Below are positions 53,307 to 62,588 of a stretch of 64,000 nt of DNA, piece after piece. Numbering within the stretch: the first letter of the stretch is position 1; each line of letters starts with the position of its first letter. Source of the stretch: Devosia limi DSM 17137 (GTDB lineage Bacteria; Pseudomonadota; Alphaproteobacteria; Rhizobiales; Devosiaceae); NCBI RefSeq assembly GCF_900128975.1, contig NZ_FQVC01000001.1, positions 456,479-520,478 of the forward strand. Reading direction: 5' to 3'. The position numbers were made by a program, and so were the translations under genes. The notes under the pieces are model-generated. The model was not told the DNA's origin. It searched no databases and saw only the letters and a program-made list of their open reading frames with translations.

Positions 53307-54719
53307 TTAGCCCAGCATCTTGCCGGGGTTCATGATGCCCTTGGGATCGAGGGCATTCTTGATGGCATGCATCATCTCCAGCGCCACCGGATCCTTGACC
53401 TGTTTCAGCAGTTCGGTCTTGAGCTGGCCAATGCCGTGCTCGGCCGAAACCGAGCCGCCCAGCTTCAGCACGATCTCGTAGATCGCGGCGTGCACCGGCT
53501 CGGCGCCGGCCATGAAGGCCTTGCCATCGGCCCCGACCGGCTGGCTGAAATTGAAGTGGATATTGCCATCGCCCATATGCCCGAACGGCACCGGGCGGAT
53601 GCCCGGCACCACGCGCTGCGCGGCAATCGAACCTTCGGCAATCAATTGCGGCACGGCGGCGATCGGGACGGAAACGTCGTGCTTGATCGAGGCGCCTTCG
53701 CGCGACTGGCATTCGCTCATCTGTTCGCGGAAGTCCCACATCCGGGTCCGATCGGCGAGGGACTCGGCAATGACGGCATTGTCGACGAGGCCGGTTTCAA
53801 ACGCCGCTTCCAGTGCTGATTGCAGCGCGCCGGATGTGCCGCCCTTCATCCGCGAGATTTCCACCAGCGCATACCAGGGGGAGGGGCCGGCAGTCGGGTC
53901 TCGGTCGAGCATGCCATGGCGCAGCTGGATATCGAGGCCAATCCAGGGGATCAGCTCGAACGCATTGAGGCGGGAGCCGGCGCGCTCGCGTAGCGACTGG
54001 AACAGCGTTAGCGCGACCTCCGGCGAAGCGACATTGACCAGCGCGGTTTCGAATTCCTCCGGCTGCGGGAAGATCTTGAGCGTTGCGGCGGTGATGATCC
54101 CCAGCGTGCCCTCGGCCCCGACCAGCAGGTCCTTGAGGTCGTAGCCGGTATTGTCCTTCTTGAGCGAACTGAGGCCCTGATAGAGCCGGCCATCGGCCAA
54201 GACGGCTTCGACGCCCATGCAGAGTTCGCGTGCATTGCCGAAGGCCAGCACATTGACGCCGCCGGCATTGGACGAGAGCACGCCGCCAATGCGGGCCGAA
54301 CCCTGCGAGGCCAGCCAGAGCGGGAACATGGCGCCCTCGGCCTCGGCAGCCTTGTGGGCGTTTTCGAGGATCATCCCGGCTTCGACGGTCATGGTCCCGG
54401 CGGCGATGTCGATAGCGCGCACCTTGTCGAGCCGGGACAGACTGATGATGACCTCATCGCCCCGCAGCGGCACCTGGGCGCCGACCAGCCCGGTATTGCC
54501 GCCCTGGGGAATGAGGCCGACGCCGTGTTCATTGGCGAAACGGGCAATGGCTTGCACCTGTTCGACCGTGGCCGGCAGCCCCACGGCGATGGCGGGCACA
54601 TGGAAGCGCTTGCGCGGCTCATTGAGATAGGCGCCCATCTGCGCGGGATCGGCAATGACCCCGCCGGGGCCAAGCAGGGCGGTGAGCTGGGCGATGATCT
54701 CGGCGGTGCTGAGCGACAT
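53307..54719 (-). CDS. FAD-linked oxidase, D-2-hydroxyacid dehydrogenase type
   Basis: A 470-residue FAD enzyme of the VAO/PCMH family with the FAD-binding segment IPQGGNTGLVGAQVPLRGDEVIISL (about 70-95) and C-terminal GHMGDGNIHFN plus SAEHGIGQLKTELL. It closely resembles D-lactate and D-2-hydroxyglutarate dehydrogenases. The substrate cannot be fixed from this alone; D-2-hydroxyglutarate or D-lactate is likely. The ATG giving MSLSTAEIIAQL was chosen; the frame is open upstream across the promoter region. It diverges from the histidine phosphatase gene by 159 bp. Confidence 0.88.
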   Translation of the reverse strand: MSLSTAEIIAQLTALLGPGGVIADPAQMGAYLNEPRKRFHVPAIAVGLPATVEQVQAIARFANEHGVGLIPQGGNTGLVGAQVPLRGDEVIISLSRLDKVRAIDIAAGTMTVEAGMILENAHKAAEAEGAMFPLWLASQGSARIGGVLSSNAGGVNVLAFGNARELCMGVEAVLADGRLYQGLSSLKKDNTGYDLKDLLVGAEGTLGIITAATLKIFPQPEEFETALVNVASPEVALTLFQSLRERAGSRLNAFELIPWIGLDIQLRHGMLDRDPTAGPSPWYALVEISRMKGGTSGALQSALEAAFETGLVDNAVIAESLADRTRMWDFREQMSECQSREGASIKHDVSVPIAAVPQLIAEGSIAAQRVVPGIRPVPFGHMGDGNIHFNFSQPVGADGKAFMAGAEPVHAAIYEIVLKLGGSVSAEHGIGQLKTELLKQVKDPVALEMMHAIKNALDPKGIMNPGKMLG

Positions 54720-54878
54720 GGGTATGGGAGCCTTGAACACAGGATTTCGAGCGCGGGCCAACTTGCCCCACCGGGCCTCCATGTGCCACAACCTGCCGGT
54801 CGGTTCCAGCACAGGACGTCGCCGGGCCGTGGGGATTTTATGTAGGACGTGCAGGATTTCTGCACGGGGGAAAGCACG

Positions 54879-55496
54879 ATGACAGCCTTGGTCTGGCCGG
54901 AAATCTACTTCGTCCGGCACGGAGAGACACCCTGGAACGCTGAACGCCGCTATCAGGGGCGCAAGGACATTCCGCTCAACGACAAGGGCAGGGGCCAGGC
55001 CAGCCAGAACGGTAAGACGCTCGCGGCCCTGTTCAAGGCGCGCGGGCTCGATCCCCAGGCCTTCGAATGGCACGCCTCCCCGCTCAATCGCACCCGCGAC
55101 ACCATGGACCGCGTTCGCGCCGGCTTTGATGGCCCGCTGCCGGATGTGCAGTACGACGTGCGCCTGATGGAGATTTCCTTCGGTGTGCTGGAGGGCGAAC
55201 TGTTTGAGCAGTTGCCGGCCAATATGGCGATCGCGCCGGGTGAGCGTACTGAGGACTATTGGGACTATCGCCCCGAAAATGGCGAGAATTATCGCGATGT
55301 CGAAGCGCGGCTGGCCGAGTTTGCCGCTGTGCTGAAGGGCCCTTCGGTGGTCGTGGCCCATGGCGGCATTGCCCGCACGCTGCGGGTGCTGATCGAGCAT
55401 GCGCCGATCATTGAGGTGATCAACTGGGCGCCGCCGCAGGACGTGATCATGCATTTCACCCCCGGCAAGATGGAGCTGCTGCGCGCCGGGGACTAG
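54879..55496 (+). CDS. Histidine phosphatase (phosphoglycerate-mutase-like)
   Basis: A 205-residue phosphatase of the histidine-phosphatase superfamily. The catalytic motif is VRHGETPWN (about 12-20), the second His is in VVAHGGIARTLR, and the conserved Arg/Glu segment is ASPLNRTRDTM. It resembles the general phosphatases rather than the cofactor-dependent mutase. Its substrate is not known. GGGGGAAAG lies 5 nt before the ATG. It is 64 bp upstream of aroC on the same strand, so cotranscription is possible but not required. Confidence 0.88.
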   Translation: MTALVWPEIYFVRHGETPWNAERRYQGRKDIPLNDKGRGQASQNGKTLAALFKARGLDPQAFEWHASPLNRTRDTMDRVRAGFDGPLPDVQYDVRLMEISFGVLEGELFEQLPANMAIAPGERTEDYWDYRPENGENYRDVEARLAEFAAVLKGPSVVVAHGGIARTLRVLIEHAPIIEVINWAPPQDVIMHFTPGKMELLRAGD

Positions 55497-55560
55497 CGCT
55501 CCGATTGACCTGCGTGCCCGCGCTGCCTAGAAAGCCTGCAATCCGCGCAAGGGCACGCTT

Positions 55561-56676
55561 ATGTCATTCAATACGTTCGGCCATCTGTTCCGCTTCACCA
55601 CCTGGGGCGAAAGCCACGGGCCGGCGCTTGGCGTGGTCATCGACGGCTGCCCGCCGGGCCTGACGCTGACGCCCGAAATCATCCAGCGCGACCTCGACCG
55701 CCGCAAGCCGGGCCAGTCGAAATACACCACGCAGCGCCGCGAGGCCGATGAGGTGAAAATCCTCTCCGGCGTGTTCGAGGACGAACGCACTGACGGGCCG
55801 CGCACCACCGGCACCCCGATCTCGCTGCTGATCGAAAACACCGACCAGCGCTCCAAGGACTATGCCGAAATCCGCGACAAATACCGTCCGGGCCATGCCG
55901 ACTACACCTATGACCAGAAATACGGCATTCGCGACTATCGCGGTGGTGGCCGTACCTCGGCGCGCGAAACCGCAGCCCGCGTTGCCGCCGGCGCCGTGGC
56001 TCGCCTCGTGCTGGCCGGCATCACCATACGCGCCAGCCTGGTGCAGGTGGGGCCGCACAAGATCAATTACGGCAATTTCGATTGGGATCAGGTCGGGCAA
56101 AACCCGTTCTTCTGCGCTGATGCCGAAGCGGCGGCGCTGTGGGCCGATTATCTCGATGGCATCCGCAAGGACGGCAATTCGGTTGGTGCTGTGATCGAAG
56201 TGGTGGCCGAGAATGTGCCGCCCGGCTGGGGCGCGCCGATCTATGGCAAGCTGAGCGCCGATCTGGCCTCGGCGATGATGAGCATCAACGCCGTCAAGGC
56301 AGTGGAAATCGGCGCTGGCTTTGAGGCCGCGAGCCTCACCGGCATCGAGAATGCCGACCAGATGCGCGCCGGGGCGGATCGCCCGTATTTCCTGTCCAAC
56401 CAGGCGGGCGGCATTCTGGGTGGCATTTCCAACGGCGATCCGGTGGTGTGCCGCTTTGCCGTCAAGCCGACCTCCTCGATCCTGACGCCGCGCCAGACCG
56501 TGACCACGGCCAATGAGGACACCGACATCATCACCAAGGGCCGCCACGACCCCTGCGTTGGTATCCGCGCCGTGCCGGTGGGCGAGGCGATGATGGCCCT
56601 GGTGCTGGCCGATCATGCGCTGCGGCATCGTGGGCAGACCGGCCGCGAGGGCGCGTTGGGGTTTGAGCGGAACTAA
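55561..56676 (+). CDS. aroC: Chorismate synthase
   Basis: The last shikimate-pathway enzyme, an FMN-dependent lyase producing chorismate. At 371 residues it has normal length. Family signatures are [22 protein letters not shown], near the N-terminus (about 12-33), [20 protein letters not shown] (about 126-145), and [22 protein letters not shown]. It ends HPLR-like with [19 protein letters not shown]. An AAGGG lies upstream of the ATG. It is convergent with tlyA across the large inverted element at 56705-56819. Confidence 0.97.
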   Translation: MSFNTFGHLFRFTTWGESHGPALGVVIDGCPPGLTLTPEIIQRDLDRRKPGQSKYTTQRREADEVKILSGVFEDERTDGPRTTGTPISLLIENTDQRSKDYAEIRDKYRPGHADYTYDQKYGIRDYRGGGRTSARETAARVAAGAVARLVLAGITIRASLVQVGPHKINYGNFDWDQVGQNPFFCADAEAAALWADYLDGIRKDGNSVGAVIEVVAENVPPGWGAPIYGKLSADLASAMMSINAVKAVEIGAGFEAASLTGIENADQMRAGADRPYFLSNQAGGILGGISNGDPVVCRFAVKPTSSILTPRQTVTTANEDTDIITKGRHDPCVGIRAVPVGEAMMALVLADHALRHRGQTGREGALGFERN

Positions 56677-56704
56677 GGGGCGGGGGCTGGTTGAGAGATC
56701 GGAG

Positions 56705-56819
56705 CACCCCCTCCTAGCCTCCCCCTGATAGGGGGAGGAATCCGCGCGGTGGGTTTTGCGCGATTGTGTCCGGTGCTCGCTCTGTTCCTCCCCCTATCAG
56801 GGGGAGGTTAGGTGGGGGT
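56705..56819. repeat. Large inverted repeat, family C
   Basis: CCTCCCCCTGATAGGGGGAGG and CCTCCCCCTATCAGGGGGAGG are near-perfect complements flanked by CACCCCCTCCTAG and TTAGGTGGGGGT. The element spans almost the whole convergent gap between aroC and tlyA. Related single units lie in the left-end cluster (about 10-30, 186-260 and 414-446). Confidence 0.85.
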
Positions 56820-56836
56820 ATCCACGCGAAAAAAAC

Positions 56837-57571
56837 CTACCGCCCGAACACCAGCACGGTTTCCACATTGCCGTCGCCACCGGCGATGGGCGACGTAACC
56901 GAGTGGCGGTGGGCAAAGCCCTGTTCGGTCATGAAGGCGATGACATCGGCCAGTGCCGCGTCAATGGCGGCGGCGTCGGTGACGATACCGCCCTTGCCGA
57001 CATTGCGACGGCCGACTTCGAACTGCGGCTTGAACAGGATCACGGCGTCGGCGTTGGGCGTGCACAGCGCCAGGGGTGCAGCCAGCACCTTGATCACCGA
57101 AACGAAGCTCACATCTGACACCAGCACATCGATGGGCTCGGGGACGGTTTCGGCGGTCAGGTCACGGGCATTGGTGCCCTCGAGGCTGATGACGCGGTCG
57201 CTGCCGCGCAGGCGCTGGTGCAGTTGGTCGTGGCCCACATCGACGGCATAGATGCGGCTGGCGCCGCGTTCCATCAACACCTGGGTAAAGCCGCCGGTTG
57301 AGGCGCCGATATCGGCGCAGACCTTTCCAGCGACGTCGATGGCGCCCGCATCGAGCCCGGCAACCAGCTTGAGCGCAGCGCGCGAGACGTAATTTGCAGC
57401 CGGGTCGCTCAGTTCCAGCGTGTCGTCGCGGCCGACCATCTGGTTCTGCTTGACGGCAATCACGCCATTGATCGTGACGGTGCCACGCAGGATCGCATCA
57501 CGCGCCCGAGCCCGGCTGGGAACGAGGCCACGCTGTTCCAGCGCCAGATCGAGGCGAATGCGTTCGCTCAC
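56837..57571 (-). CDS. TlyA-family rRNA 2-O-methyltransferase/hemolysin-like
   Basis: A 244-residue protein with an N-terminal S4 RNA-binding domain (ERIRLDLALEQRGLVPSRARARDAILRGTVTING) and an FtsJ-like methyltransferase domain with the SAM motif VCADIGASTGGFTQVLME (about 85-102). TlyA proteins methylate ribosomal RNA ribose in some bacteria; the hemolysin name is historical. It overlaps the SCO gene by four bases on the same strand. In many alphaproteobacteria the order is xseB-dxs-tlyA; here an SCO gene takes the dxs position. Confidence 0.9.
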   Translation of the reverse strand: MSERIRLDLALEQRGLVPSRARARDAILRGTVTINGVIAVKQNQMVGRDDTLELSDPAANYVSRAALKLVAGLDAGAIDVAGKVCADIGASTGGFTQVLMERGASRIYAVDVGHDQLHQRLRGSDRVISLEGTNARDLTAETVPEPIDVLVSDVSFVSVIKVLAAPLALCTPNADAVILFKPQFEVGRRNVGKGGIVTDAAAIDAALADVIAFMTEQGFAHRHSVTSPIAGGDGNVETVLVFGR

Positions 57572-58170
57572 TTCTGCACCAGCAGCTTGAGCTTGCCGAG
57601 CGCCATGTCTTTGGATTCTTCGTAGGAAATGGTGCCCTGGAAGGTGCCATCCGGCTTGATCAGATAGATCAGTGCGGTGTGATCGACGAGGTAATAGGGA
57701 TCGCCGGGTTCGCCGCGCTTTTCCGAGAAGACGTTGAAGGCGGCTTTGACATTGGCGGTCTCGGCCTCGTCGCCGACAAGGCCGATGATCGAAGGGTCGA
57801 AGCCTTCGACATAGCCCTTGAGCACATCAATCGGATCGCGCTCGGGATCGACGGTGACGAAGATGATACGCAGGTCTTCGGGCGAGAGGCCGAGTTGGGC
57901 GCGCAAGGCCGTGGCTTCGGCCAGCGTGGTGGGGCAGACGTCCGGGCAGAACGTATAGCCGAAGAACACCATGCTGGGGGCGCCGCGCAGGTCAGCCTGG
58001 GTGAAAGTGCCGCCGGCGGTGGAGGCCAGCGCAAATTCCTGCCCGGTGACGCCCAGCGGGCGGGTGGGCGGGCGGAACAGATAGAGCGCAGTGGCGCCGA
58101 CGGCGACGATGACCACCAGGCTCCATAGCACGATGCGGAAATTGCGGAGAAGTTTGGGGTTCTGGCTCAT
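57568..58170 (-). CDS. SCO-family copper/redox protein
   Basis: A 200-residue membrane-anchored SCO1/SenC-type protein, usually involved in copper delivery to cytochrome oxidase CuA. One N-terminal membrane helix (about 15-35: IVLWSLVVIVAVGATALYLF) precedes a thioredoxin-like domain. The copper motif is FCPDVCPTTLAEA, and the required His is in YLVDHTALIYLIK. The reductase/copper site faces the periplasm. It is upstream of tlyA with a four-base overlap, so they are translated in tandem. No cytochrome oxidase gene is in this window. Confidence 0.92.
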   Translation of the reverse strand: MSQNPKLLRNFRIVLWSLVVIVAVGATALYLFRPPTRPLGVTGQEFALASTAGGTFTQADLRGAPSMVFFGYTFCPDVCPTTLAEATALRAQLGLSPEDLRIIFVTVDPERDPIDVLKGYVEGFDPSIIGLVGDEAETANVKAAFNVFSEKRGEPGDPYYLVDHTALIYLIKPDGTFQGTISYEESKDMALGKLKLLVQK

Positions 58171-58271
58171 CTCGAACTCTATAGCGTGGCCTCGTGGGGC
58201 TCACCATGAGGTCCAGAAAACACGGCGATGCGGCAGACCTCGTCCCATCAGGCGAGGCCCTGGCGCAGGTG

Positions 58272-58520
58272 TCAGGCGTCCAGCGGCTCGGTGCCCGTGG
58301 GCTTGCCGTCGCGCGACAGGGTGATTTTTTCGATGCGGGCTTCTGCGGTGCGCAACAGGGTTTCGCAATGGGCCTTGAGGGCTTCGCCGCGTTCATAGAT
58401 GGCAATCGACTCGGCCAGCGGCGCCTTGCCGCTTTCCAGCTTGCCAACGATTTCCTCGAGCTGGTTCAAGGCAGCCTCAAAGCTCAGGGCCTTTACGTCG
58501 TCATTGGTGGTCTCGGCCAT
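58272..58520 (-). CDS. xseB: Exodeoxyribonuclease VII small subunit
   Basis: An 82-residue XseB that forms ExoVII with XseA. The helical family segments [55 protein letters not shown] are complete. It is 12 bp downstream of the histone-deacetylase-like gene on the same strand, and they probably share a transcript. The gene xseA is not in the window. Confidence 0.95.
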   Translation of the reverse strand: MAETTNDDVKALSFEAALNQLEEIVGKLESGKAPLAESIAIYERGEALKAHCETLLRTAEARIEKITLSRDGKPTGTEPLDA

Positions 58521-58532
58521 CGCGGCGCTCCT

Positions 58533-59480
58533 TCAATCATCCAAGCGGCCCGTGGCGCCGTCCATCAGCATGGCGACGTGATGCGAAGCACCGGCCGCCA
58601 GTCCCTTGAGGTCATAGCCACCTTCGAGCAGCGACACAATGCGGTTGCCGCAGCTGCGCTCGGCCACATCCATCAACTTTCCCGTGAGCCAGCCATAGTC
58701 ATCCCCCACCCAGTTGAGCTGGGCCAGTGGATCGCGCTCATGGGCATCGAACCCAGCTGAAATCAGCAGCAGATCGGGCGAAAAATCCAGCAGAGCCGGG
58801 AGGATGCGACCGATATAGGCCTCGCGCATCGTCTCGCCATCGGTATGGGGACTGAGCGGGGTATTGGTGATATTGCCGACACCGGTTTCGGTTGCCTTGC
58901 CGGTGCCCGGAAACAACGGCATCTGGTGGCTGGAAGCGTAGAAAACGCTCGGGTCGTCCTTGAAAATATCCTGCGTGCCATTGCCGTGATGCACGTCGAA
59001 ATCGACGATGGCGATGCGCTCGGCGCCATATTTGCGCTGGGCTTCGCGGGCGAGGATGGCGACGGTGTTGATCAGGCAAAATCCCATCGGGGTGGCGATT
59101 TCGGCGTGGTGGCCGGGCGGTCGGATGGCGCAGAAGGCATTGTCGACCTCGCCCAGCAGCACCGCGTCGAGAGCCGAGAGGGCGCCGCCAAGGGCGGTGG
59201 AGATGGTGTCGAGCGAGCCGGAGGCGATAAACGTGTCGCCATCCAGCTGACCGATGCCTTCGGCGGGGCGGGCATCGCGCAGGCGGGCCAAGTATTTGGT
59301 ATCGTGGACTAATTCGGCCAGCGTCAGGTCGCTGGAGGGGGCGTTGCGGCGCAATAATGCATCGAAGCGGGAGCGCGCCAGCGCCTCTTCGACCGCCTGG
59401 ATACGATCGGCGCGCTCGGGATGGCCCTGTGGGGTCACATGGTCCGCAAAGTTCTTTTGGCTGATGAGAAGGGTGGTCAC
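58533..59480 (-). CDS. Histone-deacetylase-family amidohydrolase
   Basis: A 315-residue class-II-type HDAC/AcuC-like deacetylase. Metal and catalytic segments are AIRPPGHHAEIATPMGFCLINTVA, IVDFDVHHGNGTQDIF, and SAGFDAHERDPLAQL. It probably deacetylates small acetyl-amines or acetylated proteins. The GTG giving VTTLLISQKNFADH was chosen; the open frame extends upstream through the antisense of the divergent tsaC-like gene. It is upstream of xseB, and the HDAC-xseB pair is common in alphaproteobacteria as I recall. It diverges from the tsaC-like gene by 66 bp. Confidence 0.9.
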   Translation of the reverse strand: MTTLLISQKNFADHVTPQGHPERADRIQAVEEALARSRFDALLRRNAPSSDLTLAELVHDTKYLARLRDARPAEGIGQLDGDTFIASGSLDTISTALGGALSALDAVLLGEVDNAFCAIRPPGHHAEIATPMGFCLINTVAILAREAQRKYGAERIAIVDFDVHHGNGTQDIFKDDPSVFYASSHQMPLFPGTGKATETGVGNITNTPLSPHTDGETMREAYIGRILPALLDFSPDLLLISAGFDAHERDPLAQLNWVGDDYGWLTGKLMDVAERSCGNRIVSLLEGGYDLKGLAAGASHHVAMLMDGATGRLDD

Positions 59481-59546
59481 GACAGCACTTCTCCGCTCGT
59501 TAACGTTCGTCTTGACGCGCCGCCGCGTGGTTGTCAAACAACCCTT

Positions 59547-60500
59547 ATGACCCAGCATGCTGAATTTCTTGCTACCGATCCGACCACGGTCGCCGAGGCC
59601 GCTGCACTCTTGCGCGCCGGCAAGCTCTGCGCCTTCCCCACCGAAACCGTCTATGGCCTGGGCGCTGACGCGACCGATGCCGACGCGGTGCTGGCGATCT
59701 ACGAAACCAAGGGACGGCCACGCTTCAATCCGCTGATCATTCATTGCGCCGATCTGGCGATGGCGGAGGCGCTGGCGGAATTTTCGCCGCTGGCTCAACA
59801 GGTTGCCGCGCTCTGGCCGGCGCCGCTGACGCTGGTGCTGCCGGCGAGGCCGAACAATGGACTGGCCGATATCGCCATGGCCGGGCTCGATACGGTCGCC
59901 CTGCGCATACCCGATCATCCGCTGGCACTGGAGCTGCTGGCAGCGGTCGGCCGGCCGCTGGCGGCACCGTCGGCCAACCCATCGGGGCGGCTGTCGCCAA
60001 CCAGCGCTTACCAGGTAAGGCTTGGCTTTGCTGGTCGCGTGCCGGTTATCGATGGCGGGCCCTGCCGGGCCGGCGTGGAATCGACCATTATCCGGGTCGA
60101 TGGCGACCGGCTGGTGCAATTGCGGGCCGGGGCGCTGGCGCGGTCCGATATCGAGCTGGCGCTGGGCGTGCCGATTGCCGTGGCGGAAAAGGATGCGGCA
60201 GTGGCCGCGCCGGGCATGTTGCTCAGCCACTATGCGCCGCGTTCGCAGATGCGGCTCAATACCACCCCGCGGGCGGGCGAAGCCTGGTTGGCGTTTGGCG
60301 CGGTTCCGGAGTTTGACGGGCCGACGCGGAACCTGTCGCCATCGGGCGATCTGCACGAAGCGGCGCGGAACCTGTTTGCGATGCTGCATGAGCTGGATGC
60401 GAGCGGGGCCGAGACGATCGCGGTGGCACCGATCCCGGGCGAGGGATTGGGCGAGGCGATCAATGACCGGCTGGAACGGGCGGCGGCGCCAAGAGGGTAG
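59547..60500 (+). CDS. Threonylcarbamoyl-AMP synthase (TsaC/Sua5)
   Basis: A 317-residue enzyme that makes threonylcarbamoyl-AMP, the precursor of the t6A tRNA modification. The N-terminal YrdC domain includes LCAFPTETVYGLGADATDADAVLAIYETKGRPRFNPLIIH and PLAAPSANPSGRLSPT. The C-terminal about 100 residues (from MLLSHYAPRSQMRL) match the Sua5 extension, so this is the long Sua5 form rather than short TsaC. The ATG giving MTQHAEFLATDPTT was chosen. It diverges from the HDAC-like gene and is convergent with the DnaJ-like gene. Confidence 0.93.
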   Translation: MTQHAEFLATDPTTVAEAAALLRAGKLCAFPTETVYGLGADATDADAVLAIYETKGRPRFNPLIIHCADLAMAEALAEFSPLAQQVAALWPAPLTLVLPARPNNGLADIAMAGLDTVALRIPDHPLALELLAAVGRPLAAPSANPSGRLSPTSAYQVRLGFAGRVPVIDGGPCRAGVESTIIRVDGDRLVQLRAGALARSDIELALGVPIAVAEKDAAVAAPGMLLSHYAPRSQMRLNTTPRAGEAWLAFGAVPEFDGPTRNLSPSGDLHEAARNLFAMLHELDASGAETIAVAPIPGEGLGEAINDRLERAAAPRG

Positions 60501-60546
60501 GCGGCTGGGGCCGGCCGGAACCGCCGAGTTTCCAGCTACCCACCGG

Positions 60547-60625
60547 GTCATTCCCGCGCAGGCGGGAATCCACTCTTGGGATTTCAACACCGGGAAGAAT
60601 GGATTCCCGCCTGCGCGGGAATGAC
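60547..60625. repeat. Dispersed inverted repeat, family B, copy 2
   Basis: The left arm GTCATTCCCGCGCAGGCGGG and the right arm CCCGCCTGCGCGGGAATGAC are near-perfect complements with an inner AATCCACTCTT and AGAATGGATT-like pair. It is in the convergent gap between the tsaC-type and DnaJ-like genes. Another hairpin follows at 60667-60687. Confidence 0.9.
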
Positions 60626-60666
60626 CCCGTGGGGAATGGGTCTGTCGGTATTTGCGGGGCAATGGA

Positions 60667-60687
60667 CCACCCGGACAAGCCGGGTGG
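60667..60687. repeat. Hairpin, family E, copy 2
   Basis: CCACCCGG and CCGGGTGG form a perfect 8-bp stem with an ACAAG loop. It is related to the arms of the element at 29823-29895 (CCCGGACAAGCC segment) and lies in the same convergent gap as the family B copy. Confidence 0.8.
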
Positions 60688-60756
60688 TGACGGTGTGGCG
60701 GGATCGCTCTCCGACGAAGGAAGGGATCGCGCTTGGTGCGCTGATCCCGCCGATGC

Positions 60757-61698
60757 CTAGTTGTCGCGCACCTTGTAGGGTTTCTGGTCGCGCCAGAAGC
60801 GCATCAGGCTTTCCAGGTCGGGGTCACCGCCGGGGGGCAGCACGACCTTGAGGTTGACGTAGAGGTCGCCGTCGCCATAAAGGCCCTTGCCCTTGAGGCG
60901 GAGGGATTTGGCGGTATCGACGCCCGGGGGCAGGTTGAGTTCGACCGAGCCATCCAGCGTCGGCACGCGGACCTTGGTGCCCAGCACGGCTTCGTAAAGC
61001 GCAATCGGCACATCGGTGCGCAGGTCCGAACCGTCGCGGCGGAACTGCTTGGACTTTTCGAATCGCACCGTCACCAGGGCATCGCCCGGCTCGCCGCCAT
61101 AGGGGCTGGAACTGCCCTGGCCCTTGAGGCGGATCTGCTGACCCTCCTCGACCTTTTCGGGCAGCTTGACCGACAAGACCTTACCAGTGGGCATACGCAC
61201 CTGGATCGAGGCCGCCTTATGGGCATCCTCGAGCGAGATGGTGGCATTGACGACAATGTCTTCGCCCTTGCCACGCGGCGCAGCGCCCCCCTGGGCGGCT
61301 CCCGCAAACGGGTCCCATTGGGCCCCGCCCTGCGGACGAGCACCGCCACGGGGCTGGCCGCCAAAGCCGCTCATGAACTCCTTGAGGATATCCTCGGCCG
61401 AGAACCCGCCGGCCGTGTTACGACCGCCCCGGGCGCCGGCGCCAGCCGCCCCCGGATTGAAGCCGGCAAAGCGGGGATTGCCCTCGGCGTCGATTTCGCC
61501 ACGGTCGAACTGGCCGCGCTTGTTCTTGTCGGTCAGCAGGTCATAGGAATGGGTCGCCTCCGCGAACTTCTCGTGGGCGCCCGGGTCTTCCGGATTCTGG
61601 TCGGGGTGGTATTTCTTGGCCAGCTTGCGATATGCGGACTTGATATCCTTCTCGCTCGCCGAGCGGGGCACCCCAAGCACGGTATATGGATCGCGCAT
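60757..61698 (-). CDS. DnaJ/CbpA-like co-chaperone without zinc finger
   Basis: A 313-residue J-domain protein of the CbpA/DjlA-free type. The J domain (about 3-66) has the HPD motif in KKYHPDQNPEDP (H31-D33). A Gly-rich linker (about 85-150) is followed by the C-terminal substrate-binding region with the RLKGQG and RLKGKG segments. The Cys zinc-finger region of DnaJ is absent. It should stimulate DnaK ATPase and bind unfolded substrates. The ATG giving MRDPYTVLGVPRSASEKD was chosen. It diverges from pdxH (123-bp gap), an arrangement I recall from rhizobia. Confidence 0.92.
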   Translation of the reverse strand: MRDPYTVLGVPRSASEKDIKSAYRKLAKKYHPDQNPEDPGAHEKFAEATHSYDLLTDKNKRGQFDRGEIDAEGNPRFAGFNPGAAGAGARGGRNTAGGFSAEDILKEFMSGFGGQPRGGARPQGGAQWDPFAGAAQGGAAPRGKGEDIVVNATISLEDAHKAASIQVRMPTGKVLSVKLPEKVEEGQQIRLKGQGSSSPYGGEPGDALVTVRFEKSKQFRRDGSDLRTDVPIALYEAVLGTKVRVPTLDGSVELNLPPGVDTAKSLRLKGKGLYGDGDLYVNLKVVLPPGGDPDLESLMRFWRDQKPYKVRDN

Positions 61699-61821
61699 CG
61701 TGTCCAATCAGTTGGTCTGGGCGTTGCTTCGCCCGGGTTTCATGTCCTATATGGCGAGCGCTCCCCGCCTTGTCCAGTTTTGCGCCGCTTGGCGGGCCAT
61801 TATGCTTTGGGATGACCAGCC

Positions 61822-62451
61822 ATGTTGCAGACCCTGACCGAACGCCTCTTCGATGACAGTGATCGCACCGATCTCGATCCGTTCGCGGTTTTCGAGGAGT
61901 GGTTTGCCCTGGCCAAAGAGGCCGAACCCAACGATCCCCATGCCCTGGCGCTGGCCAGCGTCGATGACGATGGCATGCCCGATGTGCGCATGGTGCTCCT
62001 CAACGCGCGTGATGCGCGCGGGTTCACCTTCTTCACTAATTTTGAAAGCGACAAGGGGCATCAGTTGCATGACCACCCCAAGGCGGCGATGGTAATGCAC
62101 TGGAAATCGCTGCGCCGGCAGGTGCGGGTGCGCGGCCCGGTGCAGGTGGTAACGCCGCAAGAGGCCGACGAATATTTCGCCAGCCGGCCCAAGGGCAGCC
62201 AGATTGCCTCCTCGGCCTCGCGCCAGTCGCGGCCGCTCGATGCGCGCCAGACGCTGATCGATGAAGTCGCGGCGCTGGAGAGCCGGATCGGCGAGGGTGA
62301 CGTGGTGCGGCCACCGCATTGGTCGGGTTTCCGCATCGTGCCGACAAGCATCGAATTCTGGAAGGACGGAGAGTTCCGCCTGCATGACCGGGTGCGGTTT
62401 ACGCGCGACACGCCGGATGCAGCTTGGGTGAGTGCGCGGTTGTATCCATAG
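61822..62451 (+). CDS. pdxH: Pyridoxamine 5-phosphate oxidase
   Basis: A 209-residue FMN enzyme that oxidises PNP/PMP to pyridoxal phosphate. Family segments are ALASVDDDGMPDVRMVLLNARDARGFTFFTNFESDKGHQL (FMN binding), ALVFHWKSLRRQVRVRGPV-like VMHWKSLRRQVRVRGPVQVV, and SRQSRPL. The C-terminal FWKDGEFRLHDRVRFTRDTPDAAWVSARLYP is diagnostic of PdxH rather than general FMN oxidases. It is a single gene divergent from the DnaJ-like gene and followed by a family B repeat. Confidence 0.95.
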   Translation: MLQTLTERLFDDSDRTDLDPFAVFEEWFALAKEAEPNDPHALALASVDDDGMPDVRMVLLNARDARGFTFFTNFESDKGHQLHDHPKAAMVMHWKSLRRQVRVRGPVQVVTPQEADEYFASRPKGSQIASSASRQSRPLDARQTLIDEVAALESRIGEGDVVRPPHWSGFRIVPTSIEFWKDGEFRLHDRVRFTRDTPDAAWVSARLYP

Positions 62452-62499
62452 GGGGCCAGGCAACAAAGCGCGCACCGGATATTCCGGGGCAATCACAGG

Positions 62500-62588
62500 G
62501 TCATTCCCGCGCAGGCGGGAATCCACTCTTCATTGGGTGACGCTCGGGCTCGAAGAGACGAATGGATTCCCGCCTGCGCGGGAATGAC
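62500..62588. repeat. Dispersed inverted repeat, family B, copy 3
   Basis: The left arm GTCATTCCCGCGCAGGCGGG and the right arm CCCGCCTGCGCGGGAATGAC are near-perfect complements. The spacer holds the AATCCACTCTTC and GAATGGATT pair. It lies in the 233-bp tandem gap between pdxH and the DUF898 gene. Confidence 0.9.

Noticed and set aside
53307-55454. Minus-strand frame extending the FAD-linked oxidase upstream by 245 codons
   Set aside because: The extra part is antisense to the histidine phosphatase gene and lacks family features; MSLSTAEII is the expected start.
58533-60662. Minus-strand frame of 709 codons extending the HDAC gene
   Set aside because: The extension runs antisense through the tsaC-like gene and the family B repeat. 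The deacetylase family length fits the GTG start at 59480.
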